Made by a program: the position numbers and the translations under genes. This document shows, one piece after another, positions 51,344 to 59,490 of a stretch of 64,000 bases of DNA. Numbering within the stretch: position 1 is the stretch's first letter; each line of letters starts with the position of its first letter. Source of the stretch: Arthrobacter sunyaminii (lineage in GTDB: Bacteria > Actinomycetota > Actinomycetes > Actinomycetales > Micrococcaceae); assembly GCF_018866305.1 (NCBI RefSeq), contig NZ_CP076456.1, positions 3,038,001 through 3,102,000 of the forward strand, in the 5' to 3' direction. The notes under the pieces were generated by a model, which was given only the letters and a program-made list of their open reading frames with translations, searched no databases and was not told where the DNA came from.

Positions 51344-52354
51344 TTAGACCGTGGCGGGTGCTGCCTCTTTCCGGGTCTTGGCAGCCGAGATGCGCGGGCC
51401 GCTGAACCACAGCACGATCCCTGCCAAGACCCACGCGCCCAGGGTCAGGGCCGCAGCGCCTCCGCCGACGCCGTCGAAGTACGCCACGGAACGGACCAGG
51501 GTGCCGGCAGCGCCGGGCGGCAGGAGCTGGCCAATCATGGCCACCCCGGCGGGCAGCCACTGGGCGCTCGTCGAGATGCCGGCGAAGGGGTTGCCCACAA
51601 ACATCATGGACATGGCCGCAATAGTGAACCCTTTGGTGCCAAAACACTCATTGAGGCCGGCCAGGGGCAGGGCCAGTGCTGCGATGCCAAGGGCAACGCT
51701 TGCCGCAACCGGGACCAGGGGGCCCTCGATGCTGCCAAAGAGGTACTTCAATACGGCCGCGACCACGAACCCGCCCGCCACCGAAAAACCGGTGAGGCCG
51801 GCGAAGATCCACCAGCGCTGGCCGGACAGCATGGAACGGAATGCCACGGCCGGCACAATGCCACCGAACACCAGCGGAAAAGCCAGGCCTCCGATGCCGA
51901 CGCCGGTCGGGTCTCCGGAGGGAAGCGGAACCACGTCCACAATCTCGGCCGTCTGTCCCATGCTGCCCGCCATGGTGGCCCCGACATTGCTGACCGTGCC
52001 GGAAACGGCCGTTGAGCCGGCGCTGGCCACATAGACGGTCATATCCGGATCGGTGAAGTCGAATCCGCCAACGATCTCCCGGTTACGGATGCCCTGCTCG
52101 AGGTCCTCGGCATTCTCGTAGGACTGCACCACGAAGGCCCCCGGTGACTGGTCCTCCAAGGTTTCTGCGACCGACGCTGCCCGGTCCTGCGGCCCCACCA
52201 CACCTAGACCCAAATCACGGGGTCCGGAATGGAGCGAGGGCGAGATGAACAGCATCAGGAGGGCCAGCAGGATGACGGAAAGCCCGGTGGTTAAACCGAC
52301 CCAAACGGCCGCGTGCTTTCGATGAGAGCCGGATGACGGCGTTTGTGTTGTCAT
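51344..52354 (-). CDS. ABC-2/YhgE-like membrane protein
   Basis: A 336-residue protein: one N-terminal span (GLTTGLSVILLALLMLFI), a soluble extracytoplasmic loop of about 120 residues (GVVGPQDRAASVAETLEDQS, 20), then about five spans. This is the layout of ABC-2-type/YhgE-Pip exporter permeases, but no ATPase gene is nearby. Divergent from a TetR regulator, with an operator in the 89-base intergenic stretch, so probably a TetR-controlled efflux or envelope component. GAAGGAT precedes the ATG. Confidence 0.8.
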   Translation of the reverse strand: MTTQTPSSGSHRKHAAVWVGLTTGLSVILLALLMLFISPSLHSGPRDLGLGVVGPQDRAASVAETLEDQSPGAFVVQSYENAEDLEQGIRNREIVGGFDFTDPDMTVYVASAGSTAVSGTVSNVGATMAGSMGQTAEIVDVVPLPSGDPTGVGIGGLAFPLVFGGIVPAVAFRSMLSGQRWWIFAGLTGFSVAGGFVVAAVLKYLFGSIEGPLVPVAASVALGIAALALPLAGLNECFGTKGFTIAAMSMMFVGNPFAGISTSAQWLPAGVAMIGQLLPPGAAGTLVRSVAYFDGVGGGAAALTLGAWVLAGIVLWFSGPRISAAKTRKEAAPATV

Positions 52355-52369
52355 GATCCTTCTTCTTTT

Positions 52370-52409
52370 CGGAGGAACTTCCTCCGCTTCTACGGATGAT
52401 ATTCCTCCG
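52370..52409. promoter_or_regulatory. Probable TetR operator between the ABC-2-like gene and tetR
   Basis: CGGAGGAA-C-TTCCTCCG is a perfect inverted repeat (52370-52386), and a third half-site TTCCTCCG lies at 52402-52409. Placed between the divergent start codons (52354 and 52444). Confidence 0.7.
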
Positions 52410-52443
52410 GTTTAGACTGAAGGTCAATTTGAAGGGAGTGCGG

Positions 52444-53016
52444 ATGAGAGCTGACGCTGCGCAGCGAAGAGAAGCGATCATCACCCATGCGAGGCACCTG
52501 TTTGCCGAGCGGGGCGGCGATGTTGCACTAGAGGCTGTAGCCGCTGCAAGCGGGGTGGGGATTGCCACCCTGTACCGCAACTTCCCCTCCCGCGGGGACC
52601 TTGTCCACGCCGTGGTCCAGGACATTGTGGAACAGATCATCCACGCCGTGGATCAGACCCGGAGCACGCTGAACACTGATCCGGCCGCGGCATGGAAGGA
52701 CCTGCTGTCCAGCCTCACGGCAATGGAACTCGGTGCGCTAACGGACGGGCTCGCGCTGCAGGCTGGGGCCGTCCAGGATTTGGAAGCCACACCTCTGGCG
52801 CAGGTTCAGCAGCCGGCAGTAGATGCCCTCAACGATGTGCTTGCAGAGCTCAAGCGGCGCGGTGCAGTGAGGGAGGCCCTCTCTGCCCTGGACGTGATAG
52901 TTGCGGTCGCGACGATCACCCGTCCACAGGTCGCCCCCATCCGTGGAGCAGCCCCGGGCGTGCCGGACCAGCTGGCCGAGGCGTATCTTCTCTGGAGCCG
53001 AGGCCAACAGGCCTAA
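52444..53016 (+). CDS. TetR-family transcriptional regulator
   Basis: About 190 residues. The N-terminal helix-turn-helix (FAERGGDVALEAVAAASGVG, 20; IATLYRNFPSRGDLV) is canonical; the C-terminal ligand domain is divergent. GAAGGGAG lies before ATG 52444; an open frame to 52396 has no ribosome-binding site. It likely represses the divergent ABC-2-like gene and itself through the site at 52370-52386. Confidence 0.93.
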   Translation: MRADAAQRREAIITHARHLFAERGGDVALEAVAAASGVGIATLYRNFPSRGDLVHAVVQDIVEQIIHAVDQTRSTLNTDPAAAWKDLLSSLTAMELGALTDGLALQAGAVQDLEATPLAQVQQPAVDALNDVLAELKRRGAVREALSALDVIVAVATITRPQVAPIRGAAPGVPDQLAEAYLLWSRGQQA

Positions 53017-53100
53017 CCCACGGGCCCCCGTCGCCTAATCACCCCGGGTTTAGGTCCGGATGGAGCGGCTAATCCGCGCCGCGCAGACACAGGGTGGAGA

Positions 53101-55362
53101 ATGCAGTGCATGAACATCGCTCCGGAGGCCAGCGCGTACGGTGAGGCAGTCCGCGCAGTCCGGGAGGGCGCGCTCGATCCGGATGAGGCAGCCGAGCAGC
53201 TCATCAGCCAGATGACGGCAACGGAGCTTCTCGGGCTGCTCGACGGCGACTCCCCCGGGCTGCTGCTCCCGCTCATCCCGATGCTGCTGCGCCGGCGGCC
53301 GTTCGTGGCCGGGGCGGTCCCGCGGCTGGGCATCCCGGGAGTCCGGTTCAGCGACGGCGGCCGCGGCGTCGTCATCGGCGCCTCCACGGCCTTCCCCGTG
53401 ACCATGTCGCGGGCCGCAACCTGGGATCCGGCACTGGAGGAACGGGTCGGGCTCGCGGTGGGCCTGGAGACCAGGGCGCGGGGAGCAAACTACTCCGCCT
53501 CCGTCTGTGTGAACCTGCTTCGCCACCCCGCATGGGGCCGGGCGCAGGAGTGTTACGGGGAGGATCCGGTGCTCACCGCCCGGATGGGATCGGCGATGAC
53601 CCGGGGTGTGCGCGTGCACGCGATGGCGTGCGTGAAGCACTTCGCGCTGAACTCGATGGAGGACGAGCGCTTCGAGGTCGATGTGTCCGTCGACGAGCAC
53701 TCCCTGCACGAGGTGTACCTGCCGCATTTCAAGGCCGTTGTGGAAGCCGGTGCCGATTCCGTGATGAGTGCCTACAACCGGGTGCGGGGCGAGTACATGG
53801 ATGTCAATCACGCCCTGCTCACCGACGTGCTGCGGGATGAGTGGGGCTTCCGGGGATTCGTGACGAGCGACTGGGTTTTCGGCACCCACGACGCCGTCAC
53901 CAGCCTGCAGGCGGGGATGGATGTGGAGATGCCGCTGCGGCTGCTCCGGGCCCGTACTTTGCCTGCAGCGCTGCGGAACGGTCAGCTGGCGCGCGCGACT
54001 GTAGTGCAGTCCGCGCGCCGCATCCTGCGCACCACCGTGCTTCACGCCGCAACACGGGAGACGGCGGAGCCGGGCGCCGCCGTCATCGCCTCCCCGGCCC
54101 ACCGGGCGCTTGCCCGCCGGGTCGCCGCGGAATCGGTCGTGCTGCTGAAGAATGAAGTTCTTGGCGAAACACCGCTCCTGCCGCTGGCGCCCGCCATTTC
54201 CCATCTTGCGGTGATCGGACGACTAGCGGCCCGGGCAAACCTGGGCGATCACGGCTCCTCACGCGTCCGGCCTCCCTCCGCGGCTTCGGTGCTGCAGGGG
54301 CTGCGTGAGGCGCTCCCCCGGGTGCGCATCACGACCGACTCAGGACGGAACGAACGCGCCGCGGCCGCGCTGGCAGCCGCCGCAGACACGGCGATCGTCG
54401 TCGTCGGCCTGGACCAGCACGACGAGGGCGAGTCCGTTGTCACCGGAGGCGTTAACGTGGGCGTGCTCGGTCCGGCCTTCGGCTCGGGTGCCCTCAGTCG
54501 GGTCGTCACCGGTCTCGCGCATCTGGCCTCTCGATTCGTCCGAGGCGGCGACCGCAGCTCACTCGACCTGCGCCCCTCCGATGTGCGCCTCATCCGTGCC
54601 GTCGTGGCTGCGAACCCGCGGACCGTCGTCGTACTAATCGGCGGCAGCGCGATCCTCACGGAGGAATGGCGGGAACAGGTGCCCGCACTCGTCCTCGCCT
54701 GGTACGGCGGTATGGAGGGCGGCCGCGGGCTGGCGGACGTGCTGACCGGTGCTGCGGACCCCGGCGGGCGGCTGCCGTTTGTGCTGCCCACGGACCCCGC
54801 GCATCTGCCGCCCTTTGACCGCACGGCGAAGTCCGTGGTTTATGACGACTTGTGGGGTCAACGCCGGCTCGACGGCGAGGGACACGCGCCGGCGTTCCCG
54901 TTCGGGTTCGGCTTGAGCTACACCACGTTCGAACACCGGCTTCTCGAGCATCGCTTCGACGACACGGGCGGCTGGGCTGACGTGCTCGTCACGAACACCG
55001 GCGGTCGCCGGGGGTCCACTGTTGTTCAGGTCTACGCCGCAGACGTGTCAGTCCGCAGGCCGGTGGCTCAGCTCCTGGGCTTTCGCAAGGTGACGCTGCA
55101 GCCCGGCACAGAGACAACGGTGCGGGTTGCCCTGGATGCCGGGCCTACGCTGCAGCGCGATCCGGACACCCGGTGCTGGTCCCCCCGCGCCGGGGACTGG
55201 GCCCTGCTCGCCGGCCAGCACAGCCCGGTCAGCTGGGCGGACGCGGTCCGATTGCGGCGCCCTGCGGAACCGGCCGATGAGGACGGGATCTCTCAACACG
55301 AACGGCCAGCGTGTCATCCCCCCGCAGGATGGCGCGGAGCAGCCGCCGCTCCTCCCACCTGA
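53101..55362 (+). CDS. Glycoside hydrolase family 3, second copy
   Basis: A 753-residue GH3 without a signal peptide. GGRGVVIG, HPAWGRAQECYGEDP, CVKHFALNSME and the nucleophile Asp257 in GFVTSDWVFG are conserved; the sandwich domain and fibronectin-III domain (SYTTFEHRLL, VVQVYAADVS) follow. This motif set is that of bacterial beta-glucosidases. The last 40 or so residues after WADAVRLRR have no family resemblance and are encoded in the region that overlaps the convergent GT gene by 134 bases, so the original stop may have been lost. ATG 53110 is an alternative start. Confidence 0.92.
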   Translation: MQCMNIAPEASAYGEAVRAVREGALDPDEAAEQLISQMTATELLGLLDGDSPGLLLPLIPMLLRRRPFVAGAVPRLGIPGVRFSDGGRGVVIGASTAFPVTMSRAATWDPALEERVGLAVGLETRARGANYSASVCVNLLRHPAWGRAQECYGEDPVLTARMGSAMTRGVRVHAMACVKHFALNSMEDERFEVDVSVDEHSLHEVYLPHFKAVVEAGADSVMSAYNRVRGEYMDVNHALLTDVLRDEWGFRGFVTSDWVFGTHDAVTSLQAGMDVEMPLRLLRARTLPAALRNGQLARATVVQSARRILRTTVLHAATRETAEPGAAVIASPAHRALARRVAAESVVLLKNEVLGETPLLPLAPAISHLAVIGRLAARANLGDHGSSRVRPPSAASVLQGLREALPRVRITTDSGRNERAAAALAAAADTAIVVVGLDQHDEGESVVTGGVNVGVLGPAFGSGALSRVVTGLAHLASRFVRGGDRSSLDLRPSDVRLIRAVVAANPRTVVVLIGGSAILTEEWREQVPALVLAWYGGMEGGRGLADVLTGAADPGGRLPFVLPTDPAHLPPFDRTAKSVVYDDLWGQRRLDGEGHAPAFPFGFGLSYTTFEHRLLEHRFDDTGGWADVLVTNTGGRRGSTVVQVYAADVSVRRPVAQLLGFRKVTLQPGTETTVRVALDAGPTLQRDPDTRCWSPRAGDWALLAGQHSPVSWADAVRLRRPAEPADEDGISQHERPACHPPAGWRGAAAAPPT

Positions 55363-56719
55363 GCGACCTGAACGCTTGGCTGCGCCGCAGCACCAGGCTC
55401 CCGTCCGGGGTCCCGTACCGCTTCTGCAAATCCTCCAGCTCCTGGGCCTGCAGCAGGGCGACCGTGCTGCCCGTAGCCGAGTCGATCAACCGGACCAGCG
55501 CGGATGGTCCGCTCAGATCCGTCGCCACAACGCGGTCCTCACTGGCGGAGAGGATTGTCTTCTGCGCCGCGCGGGTTATCACCAGCGGACGGGACGGCCC
55601 GTCCAGCAGTCGGGACAGCACATCTGCCGCAGCTTCAGGTCGGCCCGTCCTCTGCGCCGCGGCCTGCATCTGCTGCAGGCGGCCAGGCTCGCGCAGCACC
55701 TCGTCGATCTTCCAGCCAATTGTCGCTGAAGTGTTGCAGCGGACCGCCGCCCCCTGTTCCAACAGGTAGTCGCCGTTGCGGACCTCCTGCCCCGGAATGG
55801 GGTTCACCATCACCATGGGCAGGCCGGCAGCCATGCACTCCGACACGGACAGCCCGCCGGGCTTGCCCACAAACAGGTCGGCGCGGCGCAGCAGCTGCGG
55901 CATCTCCGTGGTGAAGCCGAGCACGCGGTAGCGGTTCCCGGCGGGTGCCACCAGCTGCTCGATACGCTGCCGCAGGGCATCGTTTCGTCCGCACACAACC
56001 GTCGCCGTGAAGGGCGAGCGCATGTGCAGCGTCTGCCGCACGACCGAAACGGCGTAGTCACCGCCGGTCGCGCCCGCAGAGATCAGCAGCATCGGGGGCT
56101 CGGTTGCATCGCGGGAGGGCGCGGCCTTCAGCTGTGTGGCGATGGGAATCCCCGGAGCCGCAACCCGATCGGAAGGCAGGCCAAGCGCCATCAGTTCCAC
56201 CCTCCCCTCCTCCCGGGCCAGGAAAAGCGCATGGAACGCGCCGGTAAGGGACAGCCCCTGGAAGTCATAGTCCGTCGTTACGACGGCGGTCCTCGCGTTG
56301 GTCACGCCGCGAAGGAGCAGCGATGCCAGCAGCTGGGCGGGCAGGAAATGCGTGCACACGATCGCGGTCGGGCGGAACCGCTTAATCGCATCAATGACCG
56401 GAACGGAGTTCATCCGTGTCCAGGGGTCTATGGGGCCCCGGCGCCGGAAGGGACGGTCACTGATGTCGTAGCCCCAGTCAATCAGCCACGGCAAGCCCTC
56501 GACCAGGACGAAGTAACCCTTGTTCAGCAGTGCCCGGTAGAGCACGCTGCTGACCTGCAGCACGTCCAGAACCTGGACCTCTGCGACGTCGGCACGCGCG
56601 GCGCACGCCTGCTGCACCGCCGCTGCGGCACTGTTGTGCCCGGCGCCCACACCTGCGGACAAGATCAGTACGCGCTCCCCTGCAGCGGTCTTGGGGGTTC
56701 GTCCCGGCGTTTTGCGCAT
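55229..56719 (-). CDS. MGDG-synthase-like glycosyltransferase (GT28-type) with C-terminal extension
   Basis: A 496-residue GT-B enzyme. LILSAGVGAGHNSAAAAVQQ (20) is the signature of diacylglycerol glucosyl/galactosyltransferases and processive UgtP-like enzymes, and the donor-binding half shows FVGKPGGLSVSECMAAGLPM (20) and NPIPGQEVRN. It probably builds a glycolipid at the cytosolic membrane face. The final 110 residues (from about 385) are extra and not recognised. TAGCCT at -12 to -7 of ATG 56719. Its 3' end overlaps the convergent GH3 gene. Confidence 0.88.
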   Translation of the reverse strand: MRKTPGRTPKTAAGERVLILSAGVGAGHNSAAAAVQQACAARADVAEVQVLDVLQVSSVLYRALLNKGYFVLVEGLPWLIDWGYDISDRPFRRRGPIDPWTRMNSVPVIDAIKRFRPTAIVCTHFLPAQLLASLLLRGVTNARTAVVTTDYDFQGLSLTGAFHALFLAREEGRVELMALGLPSDRVAAPGIPIATQLKAAPSRDATEPPMLLISAGATGGDYAVSVVRQTLHMRSPFTATVVCGRNDALRQRIEQLVAPAGNRYRVLGFTTEMPQLLRRADLFVGKPGGLSVSECMAAGLPMVMVNPIPGQEVRNGDYLLEQGAAVRCNTSATIGWKIDEVLREPGRLQQMQAAAQRTGRPEAAADVLSRLLDGPSRPLVITRAAQKTILSASEDRVVATDLSGPSALVRLIDSATGSTVALLQAQELEDLQKRYGTPDGSLVLRRSQAFRSLRWEERRLLRAILRGDDTLAVRVERSRPHRPVPQGAAIGPRPPS

Positions 56720-56725
56720 GAAGCG

Positions 56726-56731
56726 AGGCTA
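56726..56731 (-). promoter_or_regulatory. -10 element, leaderless promoter of the GT gene
   Basis: TAGCCT (minus strand) exactly -12 to -7 from ATG 56719. Confidence 0.5.
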
Positions 56732-56783
56732 GCAGGGGCTGCATCGCCGTCTGAACGGCAGCGCAGCATCAGCGCTGTGGGTC

Positions 56784-57341
56784 TCAGTCAGCCCGCCGGT
56801 AATGCATGGAAACTGCACCGTTGCTCATCGGTTCCGCCGAGATCAGCTCGAGGCGGCGTGTGCTGTCGAGAAGTCCCTCGTAGAGCGTGGGACCGTGGCC
56901 GGTGATCATGGGGTGCACCAGGAACCTGTATTCATCAATCAGGTCCAGCCGGTCAAGTCCCGCCGCAAGCCTGCCGCTGCCGAGGAGCACCCCCTCCGGG
57001 GTCCGGTCCTTGAGGTCCTGCACTGCGGTGCGAAGGTCACCTTCGATCCGGTGGCTGTTGTTCCATGGGAAGTCGCTGCGGGTTGAGGACACGACGTACT
57101 TCGGTTTGGCCTCCAGCGTGCGGGCCCAGTCGCGCACCGCTGCCGGCGCTGCGGCCTCCCCGCGGGCGACCGGCGGCCAGTAGCTCTCCATCATTTCGTA
57201 CGTGGTGCGCCCCCAGAGCATGGCGCCGGAATCGTTCAGGAGCCGGGTGTAATGGGTGTGCGTCTCGTCGTCGACGATGCCCTCCTGGTGGTCGATACAA
57301 CCGTCCAGGGTGACGTTGATGCTGAAAGTCAGGAGGCCCAT
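56784..57341 (-). CDS. Dihydrofolate reductase-like / RibD C-terminal-type reductase
   Basis: A 185-residue protein beginning MGLLTFSINVTLDGCID, with GRTTYEMM, VVSSTRSDFPW, GVLLGSGRLAAGLDRLDLID (20) and PMITGHGPTLYEG, the pattern of the YyaP/YwjB-like DHFR-superfamily reductases. The true substrate is unknown and it is unlikely to be the housekeeping folA. TAAAAT lies at -12 to -7 of ATG 57341. Confidence 0.88.
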   Translation of the reverse strand: MGLLTFSINVTLDGCIDHQEGIVDDETHTHYTRLLNDSGAMLWGRTTYEMMESYWPPVARGEAAAPAAVRDWARTLEAKPKYVVSSTRSDFPWNNSHRIEGDLRTAVQDLKDRTPEGVLLGSGRLAAGLDRLDLIDEYRFLVHPMITGHGPTLYEGLLDSTRRLELISAEPMSNGAVSMHYRRAD

Positions 57342-57347
57342 GGAGCG

Positions 57348-57353
57348 ATTTTA
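57348..57353 (-). promoter_or_regulatory. -10 element, leaderless promoter of the DHFR-like gene
   Basis: TAAAAT (minus strand) exactly -12 to -7 from ATG 57341. Confidence 0.55.
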
Positions 57354-57387
57354 GGTCTCAGGCCCTCCCCCGCAACCGTTTGCGGAG

Positions 57388-57936
57388 TCAGCCGGTCCAA
57401 TCGCGGCGCAGAAGACCGTATATCCAGGAATCGGAGACCTCGCCGTCGACGATGCAGTCCTCGCGCAGTTCGCCCTCGCGCAGGAAGCCGAGCTTCTCCA
57501 GGACCCGGGCGGAGGCGATGTTGCGTGTGTCCGTTTCGCCCTGGACCCGGTTCAGGTCCAGGGTATCGAAGGCCCACTGCAGCACGGCGCGTCCTGATTC
57601 AGCGGCGTAGCCGCTCCCCCAGGCCTCTTTCGCCAGGCAATAGCCGAGGGAAGCACTCCGGAAGGCGGGGTTCCAGCTGTTGAAGGTGCACCAGCCCAGG
57701 AAGAGCCCGTCTGTCTGCCTGGTAATCGCCAGCCGCGCTCCGGTGCCTTCCTCCGCCATCTTCCGGCAACCATCCAGAAAGTGTGTGGCCTGTGAAGGAC
57801 TGGACCACGGCGGACTGTCCCAGTAGCGCAGGACTTCTGCGTTACTCTGCAGTGCGAAGAGGCTGTCCGCGTCCGTATCAACGAAAGGCCGCAGGACCAG
57901 GCGCGCAGTGTCCAGGGTAGGAGTTGAGAGGCTCAT
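57388..57936 (-). CDS. RimJ/RimL-type GNAT N-acetyltransferase
   Basis: A 182-residue acetyltransferase: TARLVLRPFVDTDADSLFAL (20) at the start, SLGYCLAKEAWGSGYAAESG (20; acetyl-CoA loop) and NIASARVLEKLGFLREG near the end. These enzymes acetylate ribosomal protein N-termini or small amines; the acceptor here is unknown. Separate from the DHFR-like gene by 46 bases. Confidence 0.92.
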   Translation of the reverse strand: MSLSTPTLDTARLVLRPFVDTDADSLFALQSNAEVLRYWDSPPWSSPSQATHFLDGCRKMAEEGTGARLAITRQTDGLFLGWCTFNSWNPAFRSASLGYCLAKEAWGSGYAAESGRAVLQWAFDTLDLNRVQGETDTRNIASARVLEKLGFLREGELREDCIVDGEVSDSWIYGLLRRDWTG

Positions 57937-58038
57937 GGCTGCCAGCCTGCCATATGTGTGTCTGTGGCATGGTCCCGCCCTCCGCCGACGCCGGTCCCGT
58001 GCAGTACGGACACCGCCGGGGAAGGGCGGGAGCCGGGC

Positions 58039-58392
58039 TCAGTCGAGAACCGAGCGGACGATCTCCGCGACGCGCTTCTCCGTATCGGCGTCGATGGTTT
58101 CGAAGTACCAGGCGGCAGGCATAAGCGTGCCGTCCGGCCCGCCGGCCGGGCGGAGCGGCGCCTTCTCGGTGACCGACAGGTTGAGGCGTTCATCGTTGCG
58201 CAGGGTCAGCAGCGCCGGGGAGCCTGCAGACCTGGCGTACGCGGGCATGCCGTACCAGATACGTGGTTTGAGGCCCGGAGCCGCGTCCATGATGACGTCA
58301 TGCACCCGCTGCATCAGCCCGCGCTGCGGCTCATCCATGCCAGCGATCTTGTCCACGACCTGGCCCAGGTTCTTTTCGTCTTTCGATGACAT
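58039..58392 (-). CDS. DUF1801-like (YdhG/YjhX-fold) hypothetical protein
   Basis: About 117 residues. LMQRVHDVIMDAAPGLKPRI (20) followed by WYGMPAYAR and LLTLRNDERLNLSV resembles DUF1801 proteins, whose function is not established. ATG 58392 follows GAAAGGA; the frame is open to 58425 without a ribosome-binding site. Confidence 0.75.
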   Translation of the reverse strand: MSSKDEKNLGQVVDKIAGMDEPQRGLMQRVHDVIMDAAPGLKPRIWYGMPAYARSAGSPALLTLRNDERLNLSVTEKAPLRPAGGPDGTLMPAAWYFETIDADTEKRVAEIVRSVLD

Positions 58393-58656
58393 CTCGCGTC
58401 CTTTCGACAGCCGATGCCGCGGCATCGGTGCAATGAAGCTGGCGCATCAGTGCGCCGCACTCCATCGGGACGTGTCCTGGGGAGCCAGTCCTCTCCGCGA
58501 TGATTCACGTGGTCTTCACGTGGAAGCGCCCTCGGTGGCAGGGCCACCGGCATCAGGATAACTCTGCCCCGTGCGGGGAGGGAATACGTGGACTCGGCAG
58601 CTGGTTGCATCTTCGCCGGGGAATTGCCGGCTCCCTACTGCAAGGAGAGAACGCAC
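58393..58656. other. Intergenic region between DUF1801-like and NAD(P)-binding genes
   Basis: 264 bases between divergent genes. Apart from ribosome-binding sites at both ends (GAAAGGA and AAGGAGA) I see no gene, stem or clear promoter. Confidence 0.5.
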
Positions 58657-59301
58657 ATGGCACGAGTAGTGATCTTCGGCGGAACCGGCTACGCCGGCGG
58701 ACACATCGCCCGCGAGGCGGCTTCCCGCGGGCACCAGGTGATCTCCTACACCCGCAGTGCACCGGAGGAGCCGCTGGACGGGGTGGGCTACCGCACCGGA
58801 TCTCTGGCTTCCCCGGAAGTGCTCACCGCGGCGGCCGCCGACGCGGATGTCCTCGTTGTGGCGGTGCACGGAGCCGACGTCGACGGCGCTCCGCTTGCCA
58901 CGTACATGCCGCAGCTGATCGAAGCCGTGCGCAGCAGCGGCGCGCGCCTCGCCTTCGTTGGCGGGGCAGGCTCGTCGCTGGTCGCGGAAGGTGGTCCGCG
59001 GCTGGTCGACACACCGGACTTCCTCGATGACTGGAAGCCCGAAGCTCTGGCGCACGCCGAAGTTCTCGAGGCGCTGCGGCAGGCACCCGAGGACCTCGAC
59101 TGGTTCTATGTCAGCCCGGCAGCGCTCTTCGGTGTCTTCGCTCCGGGCGAGAGCACCGGCGCCTACCGGACGGGCGGCGACATCCTGGTGACCAAAGATG
59201 ACGGCTCCTCGGAAGTTTCCGGTACCGACTTCGCGCTTGCCTTCGTCGACGAGATCGAGAACCACGCCCATCCGCGTCAGAGGTTCACCGTCGGGCACTA
59301 A
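58657..59301 (+). CDS. NAD(P)H-binding SDR-type protein
   Basis: About 214 residues. RVVIFGGTGYAGGHIAREAA (20) is the Rossmann GxxGxxG; LAFVGGAGSSLV, LDWFYVSPAALFGVFAPGE and SGTDFALAFVDEIE follow the YwnB/NAD(P)H_binding_10 pattern. Same broad family as the gene at 38731 but only distantly similar. AAGGAGA lies 9 bases before ATG 58657; the frame is open to 58588. Confidence 0.88.
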   Translation: MARVVIFGGTGYAGGHIAREAASRGHQVISYTRSAPEEPLDGVGYRTGSLASPEVLTAAAADADVLVVAVHGADVDGAPLATYMPQLIEAVRSSGARLAFVGGAGSSLVAEGGPRLVDTPDFLDDWKPEALAHAEVLEALRQAPEDLDWFYVSPAALFGVFAPGESTGAYRTGGDILVTKDDGSSEVSGTDFALAFVDEIENHAHPRQRFTVGH

Positions 59302-59433
59302 GGCGTACGTCCAGCACCGCAGAACCGTACGTTGTATCCACTTCGGGCCAGTCTGCCATGTCTCTCTGTGCCACCTATGAACCCTCGGATCGGGGCGTGG
59401 CATCCCTGTGCTCTTTTCCGCTAATACATAAGA

Positions 59434-59469
59434 AAATGCCGCCCCCGAAACGTAACGGGGGCGGCATTT
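59434..59469. terminator. Bidirectional terminator, 14-bp stem
   Basis: Bases 59434-59447 pair exactly with 59456-59469, 8-base loop, AAA/TTT ends; lies between the SDR-type gene and convergent ychF. Confidence 0.9.
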
Positions 59470-59490
59470 CTACTGATTCAGGCGAAGAAC

